A DNA stretch of 64,000 nt from Pseudogemmatithrix spongiicola (GTDB lineage Bacteria > Gemmatimonadota > Gemmatimonadetes > Gemmatimonadales > Gemmatimonadaceae), in contig NZ_CP130613.1 in NCBI RefSeq assembly GCF_030623445.1, positions 3,193,782 through 3,257,781 of the forward strand, written 5' to 3'. Both the position numbers and the translations under genes were made by a program. Shown here piece by piece: positions 41,299-51,436 of this stretch (its first letter is position 1; each line of letters starts with the position of its first letter). The notes beneath the pieces are model-generated. The model had not been told where the DNA came from, did not search any database, and worked only from the letters and a program-made list of their open reading frames with translations.

Positions 41299-41694
41299 TT
41301 AGCGCGGCTTCCGGTACTCCGCCGAGATGATGCTCTTGAGTCCGCCGCGCACGTTGAAGTCGCCGACGACCTTCATCGAGCGCGGCTGCGCCGCCGCCAC
41401 GAGGTCGTCGAGGATGCGATTCACGACGCGCTCGTAGAAGATGCCGTCGTTGCGGAAGCTCCAGAGATAGAGCTTGAGGCTCTTCAGCTCGAGGCAGACG
41501 GCGTCGGGCACGTACGTGATGTTGATCGTCGCGAAATCCGGCGCGCCGCCCTTGAGCAGCGCCAGCTCCGCCGCATCGGATTCCACGCCGCCCAGCGGGC
41601 AGAGCGACGTGAACTCCGGCGTCGTCATGAAGATCTCGTAGTCCCGGTCCGCGTACGGGTTCGGGAAGGTCTCAAGCAGTTCCGGCTGTGGCAT
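41299..41694 (-). CDS. queF: NADPH-dependent 7-cyano-7-deazaguanine reductase (type I QueF)
   Basis: 131 residues. It reduces preQ0 to preQ1 in queuosine synthesis. The catalytic Cys32 (FTSLCP), the Asp in 'PDFATINITY' and the QueF motif 'ELKSLKLYLWSFRNDGIFYE' are present, and the ending 'VVGDFNVRGGL' is standard. Between the catalytic Cys and 'PDFATI' there are 18 residues (LGGVESDAAELALLKGGA) where other type I enzymes have about four, an insertion of some 14 residues beside the active site. It lies in the same minus-strand run as the QueE-like gene, with a rhomboid gene between. Confidence 0.93.
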   Translation of the reverse strand: MPQPELLETFPNPYADRDYEIFMTTPEFTSLCPLGGVESDAAELALLKGGAPDFATINITYVPDAVCLELKSLKLYLWSFRNDGIFYERVVNRILDDLVAAAQPRSMKVVGDFNVRGGLKSIISAEYRKPR

Positions 41695-41700
41695 GGCAGG

Positions 41701-42636
41701 TCAGGAATCGCGCAGGCGGCGCGAGTGGTCATCGAGGATGCGACGTTCCTCGTCGGTGAGTCCGTCGAGGCCGTGCGTGAGGATCTTGTCGAGGATTGCG
41801 TCCACCGTCGGCGGCACGGCGGGCTCCCCCGCCGCGCGCGGCAACGCCGGGCGCTCGGGGTCGGCGCGACGGCGCGCCGCCGCGGCGTTGCTGCGGGCCA
41901 CCACGTCGTCGATGGTCTCGCGCTGGCCGCGCGCGCGCGGCGAACTCTTCGGGATCGCCCGCGGCGGCTGATCCTCGGGCGGCTCGTCCGGCTGTGCCGA
42001 CACGCCATCGCGGATCCGCTCCACGAGCAACACGTGCGTCGCGCGGGTGAAGAGCCACGCGGCGCCCAGGCCGCCCAGATGCGCCAACGCCGCGCCGCCG
42101 CCGCCGATCGGCTCCTGGAGTGCCGTCAACAGCAGCACCGCCGCCACGAAGGCCGCCGCCCAACGTACGCGCACCGTGAACCCGCCCGCGAGGATGCGTT
42201 CCTCCGCCCCCCAGCGCAGCGCATGCGCCGCCAACACGCCGAGGGCGACGCTTGTTGCGCCGAGCAGCGGTGCCGTGCCGCCGACGAACAGGTGCACCAT
42301 CCATCCGCCCAGCGCGGCGAACGCTGCGAATCCCACGAATCGCCGCGGCCCCCAGATGCGCTCGAGGCGCGGACCGAACACGAGCAGCACGTACACCGCC
42401 AGCGCCAACAGCGTCGCGCTCGGCTGCACGAGGGAGTAGGTCGCCGCGGACCACCAGCGCCCCGCATCCAGGTCGCCGCGGTGGAAGGCCAGCGCCTCGA
42501 CCAACACTTCGGGCCGGAGCACCGTCCACCGGAGGAAGTGCACGCCCACCAAGGTGGCCACCAGCGCGAACGTCGCCGGCGGCACCAGCGGTGCGCGCTC
42601 CATGGGACGCTCGGTGGGACGCTCCGCCACGCGCAT
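41701..42636 (-). CDS. Rhomboid-family membrane protein, probably inactive
   Basis: 311 residues from ATG 42636, with GAGG upstream, 4 bases after the QueE-like stop. It has six hydrophobic segments in the first ~200 residues and a charged cytoplasmic tail of about 100. The second-half His is kept in the usual context (H186, AALAHLGGLGAAW). The serine motif GxSG is replaced by GATS at 126-129 (APLLGATSVALG), so the nucleophile would be Thr128 or a shifted Ser129, and protease activity is doubtful. The tail ends in a helical 'ILTHGLDGLTDEERRILDDH' segment like the short C-terminal motif of other rhomboid homologues. Confidence 0.82.
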   Translation of the reverse strand: MRVAERPTERPMERAPLVPPATFALVATLVGVHFLRWTVLRPEVLVEALAFHRGDLDAGRWWSAATYSLVQPSATLLALAVYVLLVFGPRLERIWGPRRFVGFAAFAALGGWMVHLFVGGTAPLLGATSVALGVLAAHALRWGAEERILAGGFTVRVRWAAAFVAAVLLLTALQEPIGGGGAALAHLGGLGAAWLFTRATHVLLVERIRDGVSAQPDEPPEDQPPRAIPKSSPRARGQRETIDDVVARSNAAAARRRADPERPALPRAAGEPAVPPTVDAILDKILTHGLDGLTDEERRILDDHSRRLRDS

Positions 42637-42640
42637 CGCC

Positions 42641-43300
42641 TCAGCGCAGCCCGGACGGCGGCGCGATGCGCATCGCCAACCGCGTGTCGGCATGCACGGC
42701 CATCGCCTGCTCGAGCAACGACGCCCAGCGGCGATCCAACACCGCCGCGTTCTCGCCGACCGGCGGATGGATCACGATCTGCGTCGCCGCGCTGGCGGCA
42801 TGCGCCTCCTCGACGAGCCGCAGCAGCATCGAGTCCGAGGTGTCCTCGCGCGGGATGAGCACGAGGGCATGCGCCACGCCGCCGGTGGCGGCGACCTTCA
42901 GCGTCTCGATCGCGCGATCCAACGCCGCTTCACCGCCGCCGAACTCCACGGTCACCTGCACCAAGGCGAGTTGCCCCAGCAGCGCCGGCAGTTCGGTCGG
43001 TCGCATGCCATCCGTGTCGAGCATCACCGGCACCGTCGGCTTGGCGCCGTCCAGTGCCGCCTTGAGGAACGCCACGCTGCCCAGCGGGTCGCGCCCGCTG
43101 ATCGCCACCGAGTGGAACGCGGAGCGCTGCAGTTGCCGCTGCAGCTCGCGGATCAGCGCCGGCGCGAGATACATCGTCGCCGTCTCCGCCTCGCCGGCGA
43201 AGCGCACGAACAGCTGGCGGCGGCCGGCCCACGGCCCGAACGCCTGCACGCCCGCCGGGATTCCGGCGAGTGCGGCGGCCATCGGCATTCCTGCAGTCAT
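42641..43300 (-). CDS. Cysteine-free QueE/radical-SAM-like protein, function unknown
   Basis: 219 residues from ATG 43300. The layout follows 7-carboxy-7-deazaguanine synthase-like radical SAM proteins: 'GPWAGRRQLFVRFAG' (about residues 22-36) matches the segment that normally runs into C-x3-C-x2-C, 'VAISGRDPLG' (65-74) matches the SAM-binding 'GGEPL' strand, and 'PVMLDTDGM' (91-99) the next 'ETxG' strand. There is no cysteine anywhere in the protein, so it cannot hold the usual [4Fe-4S] cluster. It is not annotated as an enzyme here. It sits between ddl and the degenerate rhomboid, two genes from queF. The relation is my reading of motifs. Confidence 0.55.
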   Translation of the reverse strand: MTAGMPMAAALAGIPAGVQAFGPWAGRRQLFVRFAGEAETATMYLAPALIRELQRQLQRSAFHSVAISGRDPLGSVAFLKAALDGAKPTVPVMLDTDGMRPTELPALLGQLALVQVTVEFGGGEAALDRAIETLKVAATGGVAHALVLIPREDTSDSMLLRLVEEAHAASAATQIVIHPPVGENAAVLDRRWASLLEQAMAVHADTRLAMRIAPPSGLR

Positions 43301-43312
43301 GCCCTCTCCTCC

Positions 43313-45641
<2,329 letters not shown>

Positions 45642-45702
45642 GGCAGGCGGATGTTGGGGGGTGCGGTGCGCGGAAACGTGCCGCGCGCCGCATCCCTCGA
45701 AT

Positions 45703-48393
45703 CTACGCCCGCCCCGACGGCGGCGGGACCTCACCGCGTGCAGCCGCCGAGAGCTCGGCGAGCAGGGCCAGCGCCTGCAGCGGCGTGAGCCCGTTCGCAT
45801 CCACCTCGCGCAGGCGCTCCACCAACGGGTCCGGCCCGCTGAACAGGGCGAGCTGGTCGCCGGCCGGCGCCGCTGCGGCGGCGCGCCGCGCGCCACCCGC
45901 CAGCGCCGGCACCAGCTGCTCGCCCTCGAGCACCTTCAGCAGCGCCCGCGCCCGCGCGATCACCGGCGCCGGCAAGCCGGCGAGCCGACCGACTTCGATG
46001 CCGTACGAGCGGTCCGCGCCCCCCGGCCGCAGGCGATGCAGGAACAGGATGCGCTCCCCCGCCTCCTCCACCGCCACGTTATAGTTGCGCACCGATACGA
46101 ATTCATCGGCCAACTGCGTCAGCTCATGATAGTGCGTCGCGAAGATCGTCTTGCAGCGCACCCGCTCGTGCAGGTGCTCGCTCACCGCCCACGCAATCGA
46201 CAGGCCGTCCCAGGTCGCCGTGCCGCGGCCGATCTCGTCGAGCAGCACCAGCGACCGCGCCGTCGCGCTATGCAGGATCGCGCTCGTCTCGGCCATCTCC
46301 ACCATGAACGTCGACTGGCCGCGCACGAGGTTGTCGCTCGCGCCCACGCGCGTGAACACGCGGTCGCACACGCCCACCCGCGCCGACGCCGCCGCCACGA
46401 AGCCGCCCATCTGCGCCATCAGCACGAGCAAGCCGACTTGCCGCAGGATCGTGCTCTTGCCCGCCATGTTCGGGCCCGTGAGGATGATCATCCGCGCATC
46501 GGGGGCGAGCGCCACGTCGTTCGGGATGAACTGGTCGCGCGGCATCATGCGCTCCACCACGGGATGCCGCCCGCCGACGATCTCCAACACGGCCTCGTCG
46601 TCCACCGCCGGCCGCACGTATCCCTCGCGCGCCGCGACTTCCGCCAGCGCCGCGAAGACATCCAGCGTGGCCACCCGCACCGCAATCGCCTGCAAGCCCG
46701 CGATCGCCTGCCCGACCTCGCGGCGCAGGGCCTCGAAGACCCGGCGCTCGATGGCCTCGATGCGTTCGGTCGCGCCCAGCACCTTCTCCTCGAAGTCCTT
46801 CAACGCCGGCGTGACGTAGCGTTCGGCGCCGGTGAGTGTCTGCCGCCGCTGGTACTCGGCGGGCACGCTGTCGCGATGCGCGTTCGTGATCTCGATGTAG
46901 TACCCGAACACGCGGTTGTAGCCGACCTTGAGCGACGTGATGCCCGTGCGCTCCCGCTCCTGCGCCTGGAGCGCGGCGATGGCATCCTTGCCGCCCGTCG
47001 CCACGGCGCGCAGGTCATCGAGCTCCGCGTCCTGGCCCGCCGCGATGGTCTCGCCCTCGCCGAACGAGAGCGGCGGACGCTCCATGAGCGTGTCGCGGAT
47101 GCGCGCCGCCAACGGCGCCGCGTCGTCCCAGCCATCGACGAGTGTCGCCAGCACGCCGCCGCAGCGCGTGCGCCGCAGCGCGGCGAGCACGCCTGGCAGG
47201 CGCGCGAGCGAATCGCCGAGGGCGCGCAGCTCGCGCGGGGTCGCGCGCTGCGCCGCCGCCTTGCCGGCCAACCGCTCCACGTCACGCACCCCATCGAGCG
47301 TCTCGCGGAGTGCCGCGCGCGCCGGGCCATCGGCGTGCAGCGAGTCCACCGCATCGAGCCGTGCCGCGATCGCCGCCACATCGGTGAGCGGTGCGAGGAT
47401 CCATTGCCGCAGCAATCGGGCGCCCATCGGCGTCTGCGTGCGGTCGAGCACCGACAGCAGCGTGCCCGCGGTGTCCTCGCCGCCGCGCAGCGACTCCACC
47501 AGCTCGAGGTTCCGCCGCGTCATCTCGTCCAGCGGCATGACGCCGCCCGGCCGCTCCACCACCGGACGCGCGAGATGCGGCACGCCGCTCGGCTGCACCT
47601 CGCGCAGGTAGCGCAACAGTGCGCCCGCGGCGCCGAGCGCAGGCGCGTCGTCGGGCTGCACGCCGAAGCCTTCCAACGACGCCACGGCAAACTGCTGCGT
47701 CAGCGCGTCGGCGGCTCGCTCGTGGTCGAACTCCCACGGCTGACGCGCCGTCACCAGGGCGCCGAGCGGCGCCAGCAAGGCGTCCAGCTCCGCCGCGCCC
47801 TGCGCCTCCGCGGACGGCACCACGACTTCGCGCGGCGCGAGGCGTGCCAGCACGGCATCGGCATCGGCGCGTGTCGTCGTGACGAGCCGGAACTCACCGG
47901 TCGAGAGATCCGCCGCGGCAATGCCGACGTACACGGCGTCCGCACGCGCACCCCGTCCGCCCGGCGCAGCGCCACCCGCCGACGCCGCGCGCAGCACGAG
48001 GGCGCAGAGGAAGTTGTTGCGGCCGCTGTCGAGCAGGTCGTCGCTGAATGCCGCGCCGGGCGTGATCGTCTCGATCACCTCGCGCTTGACGATGCCCTTC
48101 GCGAGCTTCGGGTCCTCCACCTGCTCGCAGATGGCCACGCGGAACCCCTGCGCGACGAAGCGCCGCAGGTACTCGTTCGCCGCCTTCACGGGGATGCCGG
48201 CCAGCGGCACCTCGGCGGCGCCGCCGTTGTTGCGGGACGTCAGCGTGAGCCCGAGGACGCGCGCGGCGACTTCTGCATCGTCGTAGAACATCTCGTAGAA
48301 GTCGCCCATCCGGAAGAACAGGATCGCGTCGGGATGCCGCGCCTTGATCTCCCGGTACTGCGCCATCAACGGCGTCTCGCCGCTGGCTTTCAC
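45703..48393 (-). CDS. mutS: DNA mismatch repair protein MutS
   Basis: 896 residues from GTG 48393, overlapping the SPOR gene stop by 4 bases. The mismatch-binding F-x-E motif lies in 'FFRMGDFYEMF' (about residues 26-36). Connector, lever and clamp domains follow, then the ATPase: Walker A 'GPNMAGKST' at 640-648, 'DEIGRGTATWDG' and 'FATHYHELTQLA'. The C-terminal extension (~800-896) includes the family's 'QLALF' and 'LREVDANGLTPLQALALLAE' segment. This is MutS1, the mismatch-recognition ATPase. No mutL is in the window. Confidence 0.97.
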   Translation of the reverse strand: MKASGETPLMAQYREIKARHPDAILFFRMGDFYEMFYDDAEVAARVLGLTLTSRNNGGAAEVPLAGIPVKAANEYLRRFVAQGFRVAICEQVEDPKLAKGIVKREVIETITPGAAFSDDLLDSGRNNFLCALVLRAASAGGAAPGGRGARADAVYVGIAAADLSTGEFRLVTTTRADADAVLARLAPREVVVPSAEAQGAAELDALLAPLGALVTARQPWEFDHERAADALTQQFAVASLEGFGVQPDDAPALGAAGALLRYLREVQPSGVPHLARPVVERPGGVMPLDEMTRRNLELVESLRGGEDTAGTLLSVLDRTQTPMGARLLRQWILAPLTDVAAIAARLDAVDSLHADGPARAALRETLDGVRDVERLAGKAAAQRATPRELRALGDSLARLPGVLAALRRTRCGGVLATLVDGWDDAAPLAARIRDTLMERPPLSFGEGETIAAGQDAELDDLRAVATGGKDAIAALQAQERERTGITSLKVGYNRVFGYYIEITNAHRDSVPAEYQRRQTLTGAERYVTPALKDFEEKVLGATERIEAIERRVFEALRREVGQAIAGLQAIAVRVATLDVFAALAEVAAREGYVRPAVDDEAVLEIVGGRHPVVERMMPRDQFIPNDVALAPDARMIILTGPNMAGKSTILRQVGLLVLMAQMGGFVAAASARVGVCDRVFTRVGASDNLVRGQSTFMVEMAETSAILHSATARSLVLLDEIGRGTATWDGLSIAWAVSEHLHERVRCKTIFATHYHELTQLADEFVSVRNYNVAVEEAGERILFLHRLRPGGADRSYGIEVGRLAGLPAPVIARARALLKVLEGEQLVPALAGGARRAAAAAPAGDQLALFSGPDPLVERLREVDANGLTPLQALALLAELSAAARGEVPPPSGRA

Positions 48394-49163
48394 GGGCGGG
48401 GCACCTGCGTGAGGAAGGCATCCGCGCGCGCGTTCGCCTTATAGGCTTCCATCGCGGCGGCCGCTGCACCGCGGGAGGCGTAGTAGCCGAAGCGCACCCG
48501 GAACGGCGCGGTCGTCCCATCGACGCGCGTCTCGTACCCACGCGCCCGCATCTCTGCGGCGAACGCCGCCGCCTCGCCCGCCGTCGGGAACGCCGCGATC
48601 TGCACCGACCACGCCATCGTGCCGGCGGCGGCACTCGGTGCGGGGGGCGCCGCGACAGGCGCCTGCACCGCTTGCCGCGCCGCCACGATGCGATCGCGCA
48701 GCGTCTTCGCGTCGGTGAACTCGGGCGCCTCCAGCACGCTGCGTTCCAGGTACCGCAACGCGGCCGCCGTGTCGGCGCGCATCAGTTCGCCTTGGGCGAG
48801 CCGCAGCATCGCCCGCGGCGCGAACGCCGAGCGCTCATGCTCGAGCATCACGCGCATGTAGTCGCGCTGGGCCTGATCCCAGTTCTCCGCCAGCGTCGCG
48901 CGCCAGAACAGCACCTCGGCCTCATCTGCCGAGCGCGGGGCCGTGGCGTTGAGCAGCGAGTCGACGAGGGCGCGCCCCTCGGTGCCGTAGCCGTCGTTCA
49001 CCAGGCGCTGCGCGCGGCGATAGATCTCCGCGCGCGTGACGGTCGGCGTCCCCTGCGCGCGTACCGGCAGCGGCGAGAGCGCCGCATGCAACACGAGGCC
49101 GACCACACCGGGCCACAGTGCACGCCACATCCGCCGCGACGCTCCCCAACCAGCCGTAGCCAT
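48390..49163 (-). CDS. SPOR-domain protein with TPR-like middle
   Basis: 257 residues from ATG 49163, overlapping the holA stop as TGATG. An N-terminal signal or anchor (ALWPGVVGLVLHAALSPLPV) places it in the envelope. A helical section (~40-150, 'AEIYRRAQRLVNDGYGTEGR', 'RAMLRLAQGELMRADTAAAL') looks TPR-like. The last ~75 residues form a SPOR domain ('WSVQIAAFPTAGEAAAFAAE' and 'FRVRFGYYASRGAAAAAMEA'), which binds denuded glycan strands at division sites. A role in cell-wall or division biology is inferred. Confidence 0.87.
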   Translation of the reverse strand: MATAGWGASRRMWRALWPGVVGLVLHAALSPLPVRAQGTPTVTRAEIYRRAQRLVNDGYGTEGRALVDSLLNATAPRSADEAEVLFWRATLAENWDQAQRDYMRVMLEHERSAFAPRAMLRLAQGELMRADTAAALRYLERSVLEAPEFTDAKTLRDRIVAARQAVQAPVAAPPAPSAAAGTMAWSVQIAAFPTAGEAAAFAAEMRARGYETRVDGTTAPFRVRFGYYASRGAAAAAMEAYKANARADAFLTQVPRP

Positions 49164-50224
49164 CACGCCGCGCGCTTTGCGCCGCTCGGCGGCGTGATCG
49201 CCAGCAGCAGGGAGACGATCACCTGCTCTTCGCTCGAGATGCGCGTGTCCTTGAGCGTCGCATCGGCGGCATGGAGGTGCGGCAGTGCGCGCACCACGTC
49301 CGCGACGCTCCACTTCGGCACGGCCCGCGCCCAGCACTTCACGGCGTCGCCCCACGAACGGCCGGTGTACACGCTGCCACCTTCCTTGAGCAACGTGAAG
49401 AACTCGCTCTCGAGACGGCTCGCCGACATCCCGCGCGCGCGCGCCGCGCAGCCCCAGCCGATGGCCAGCATCTGTGCCGTCAACGCGAGCACCGTCGTCA
49501 CGCCGGATTGCTTCGGCTGCGCCAGCACATCGCGGACGATTGCGATCGCGCCTGTCGTATCGCGCTGCGCCGCGCGGTCCAGCAGGTCCGCGAGCGTGGC
49601 GCCGGGCCGCACGCCCGTCATCGCCTCGACGGCGGCTTCGTCGATCGTTCCGCCGTTCACGTAGGCCGCGAGCTTCCGCAGCTCGCCGGCGAGCATCGGG
49701 AGATCGCTCCCCGTGTAGCCCGCGAGGCGATCCACCGCAGCCGCCGTGATCGCTACGCCGCAGCGGTCCTTGGCTTCCTTCGCGATCCACTTGGCGAGTT
49801 CCTCGCCTTCGAGTTCCTTGAACTCGTAGACGCTGCCGGCCTTCGCGAGCCACGGATCCAACTTGGTCGCCGTGCTCGGCACGACGAGCAGCAGCACGAC
49901 CTCGGGTGCCGGCTTGGCGAGATAGCGCTCCAATCGCTCGCGCAGCGGCTTCTTCATTGCGCCCGGGTCGCGGAGCACGACCAGCCGCCGCGCCGCCAGC
50001 ATCGGCAGCGCCTCGAGCGCCGCGGACAGCCCACTCACCTCAAGCTCCGCACCGCGCAACACGTCGCAGTTGAAGTCGCGCGTGCTCTCGTCGACGGCGT
50101 GCGCCATGACGAGGCGCACCCATTCGTCCTTCAGGTGGTCATCCGCACCGTGGAAGACGTACACCGGGTCGAAGCCCCCGGTCTCGAGGGCCGTCCGAAG
50201 CGACTTGAAGCTGGTGGCGGCCAT
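49163..50224 (-). CDS. holA: DNA polymerase III subunit delta
   Basis: 353 residues from ATG 50224. HolA is the clamp-loader delta subunit that opens the beta sliding clamp. The N-terminal AAA-like domain opens 'PVYVFHGADDHLKDEWVRLV', followed by 'LPMLAARRLVVLRDPGA'. The middle and C-terminal helical domains include 'LAGYTGSDLPMLAGELRKLA', the usual delta pattern. The length is normal. Its 5' end overlaps the 3' end of the anti-sigma-like gene by 86 bases on the same strand. Confidence 0.93.
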   Translation of the reverse strand: MAATSFKSLRTALETGGFDPVYVFHGADDHLKDEWVRLVMAHAVDESTRDFNCDVLRGAELEVSGLSAALEALPMLAARRLVVLRDPGAMKKPLRERLERYLAKPAPEVVLLLVVPSTATKLDPWLAKAGSVYEFKELEGEELAKWIAKEAKDRCGVAITAAAVDRLAGYTGSDLPMLAGELRKLAAYVNGGTIDEAAVEAMTGVRPGATLADLLDRAAQRDTTGAIAIVRDVLAQPKQSGVTTVLALTAQMLAIGWGCAARARGMSASRLESEFFTLLKEGGSVYTGRSWGDAVKCWARAVPKWSVADVVRALPHLHAADATLKDTRISSEEQVIVSLLLAITPPSGAKRAA

Positions 50225-50510
50225 AGGCTGGCAATATAGCCGTCTCGGCGATGCCTCCGAGCGGCGTTTCCCCTCGCGGTGCCGAGGCGGATTCTGCGTG
50301 CAGTCGCGCATGCAGCCGCGTGGCGAAGTCCGACGACACCTGCAGCGGCGTCGCGTTGCGCGCCTGCAGGAGCCCGATGCGCAGCAGGCGGTCATAGCGG
50401 CGGCACCGTGCACAGCGATCCGTGTGCACGCGCATGGCCATCGCCTCGCTCCCCGGGAGTTCACCGGCAAGCCACGCGAGGTGCTGGGGACGGAAATCGG
50501 AGCAGCGCAT
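50139..50510 (-). CDS. Small zinc-finger anti-sigma-like protein
   Basis: About 123 residues from ATG 50510; no strong ribosome site is seen and the start is tentative. The N-terminal ~45 residues form a ZAS-type zinc site: Cys3, then H29-x3-C33-x2-C36 (VHTDRCARCRRYD). A helical region to residue ~75 follows. It lies directly downstream of the rpoE-like sigma gene, the classical place of its antagonist. The last ~29 codons run inside holA in another frame, so the C-terminus is odd and may have little function. There is no membrane helix, so it would be a cytoplasmic anti-sigma factor. Confidence 0.65.
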   Translation of the reverse strand: MRCSDFRPQHLAWLAGELPGSEAMAMRVHTDRCARCRRYDRLLRIGLLQARNATPLQVSSDFATRLHARLHAESASAPRGETPLGGIAETAILPAYGRHQLQVASDGPRDRGLRPGVRLPRCG

Positions 50511-50644
50511 GGGCAGGACCGGGCGGTGGCGGGGATGCACCGGGTGAAGGCCGGTACAAATGACGAGACGCCCTCCGATACCCTGGAGGGCGCCCCGCGT
50601 TCCGGACATGCATGGCCTTCGGAGGTCCCACCCCCCTTCCGTGC

Positions 50645-51283
50645 CTACTGCAGTGCCGGCCCGATGATCTCGGCGAAGCTCGCCCGCGCCCGGTTCAGGC
50701 GCGACTTCACGGTGCCGAGGTTGCAGTGCGTGATTTCCGCGATTTCCTCGTACGAGCGGCCCTCCAGTTCGCGGAGCACGAACACCTCGCGGTGATGCTC
50801 CGGCAGCTGGGCCACCGCCGCCTCCACCTGCTCGCGCACGTGGCGCTTCTTGTACAGCTCATCCGGCGCCATCGAGGTGTCCTCGAACTCCAGCGGACGC
50901 TCCTCGTCGTCCCAGCCCTGCGTCATGGTCTGGAAGAGCACCAGCGGATTCCGCGAGCGGTTCCGGAGCTCGTTCTTCGCCAGGTTCGACGCGATGGTAT
51001 AGATCCACGTCGAGAACTTCTTCGCCCCGTCGAAGCGCGCGATGTGCCGGTGCACGCGGATGAAAGCCTCCTGCACCAGGTCTTCCGAGCGCTCGCGGTC
51101 CCCCACCGTGCGGTAGATGAAGTTGAGCAGGCGGTTCTGGTAGCGATCAACCAGGACGTCGAAGGCACGGCTCTGACCGCGAATGTATGCGGACACCAAC
51201 GCGCCATCATCAAGCTTCTTGAGCTCGACCAGCGACGTATAGCCGGTGCCGATGTCCTGCAGCTTCAGCGCGACGCTTCCCAT
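50645..51283 (-). CDS. RpoE-like ECF sigma factor
   Basis: 212 residues from ATG 51283, with GAGGAG upstream. Region 2 is about residues 30-100 (RQ-FDVLVDRYQNRLLNF, SEDLVQEAFIRVHRHIARF, FSTWIYTIASNLAKNELR). Region 4 is about 150-205, with the HTH 'YEEIAEITHCNLGTVKSRLN'. The long acidic linker (DDEERPLEFEDTS) is typical of the RpoE-like group. The downstream gene encodes a zinc-finger anti-sigma-like protein. The promoter region contains a -24/-12 element and a tandem 11-bp repeat. Confidence 0.94.
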   Translation of the reverse strand: MGSVALKLQDIGTGYTSLVELKKLDDGALVSAYIRGQSRAFDVLVDRYQNRLLNFIYRTVGDRERSEDLVQEAFIRVHRHIARFDGAKKFSTWIYTIASNLAKNELRNRSRNPLVLFQTMTQGWDDEERPLEFEDTSMAPDELYKKRHVREQVEAAVAQLPEHHREVFVLRELEGRSYEEIAEITHCNLGTVKSRLNRARASFAEIIGPALQ

Positions 51284-51333
51284 ACTCTCCTCGTGGTGGA
51301 GATCTCGGTGGGTGCTTCCCCGCCGATAGGAAG

Positions 51334-51349
51334 TGCAGGGGGCGTGCCA
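51334..51349 (-). promoter_or_regulatory. Candidate sigma-54 (-24/-12) promoter of the rpoE-like gene
   Basis: Read on the minus strand the site is TGGCACGCCCCCTGCA. It matches the -24 consensus TGGCACG fully and the -12 consensus TTGCA at four of five bases, with exactly 10 bases between the invariant GG and GC. A start about 12 bases downstream would give a leader near 40 bases. An enhancer-binding site would be needed; the tandem repeat at 51386-51407 lies about 40-60 bases upstream. Confidence 0.4.
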
Positions 51350-51385
51350 AACCCCAAGCGCTAGCTAAGTCGTTATTTCACAACA

Positions 51386-51407
51386 CTTAATGCGGGCTTA
51401 ATGCGGG
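51386..51407. repeat. Tandem 11-bp direct repeat (CTTAATGCGGG x2)
   Basis: Two perfect back-to-back copies of CTTAATGCGGG at 51386-51396 and 51397-51407, spaced by about one helical turn, in the 153-base gap upstream of the rpoE-like gene. The AT-richer repeat stands out from its GC-rich surroundings and looks like a regulator site. Confidence 0.6.
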
Positions 51408-51436
51408 CGGTTCGTCCTCTTCCGCGCACACCGGTG

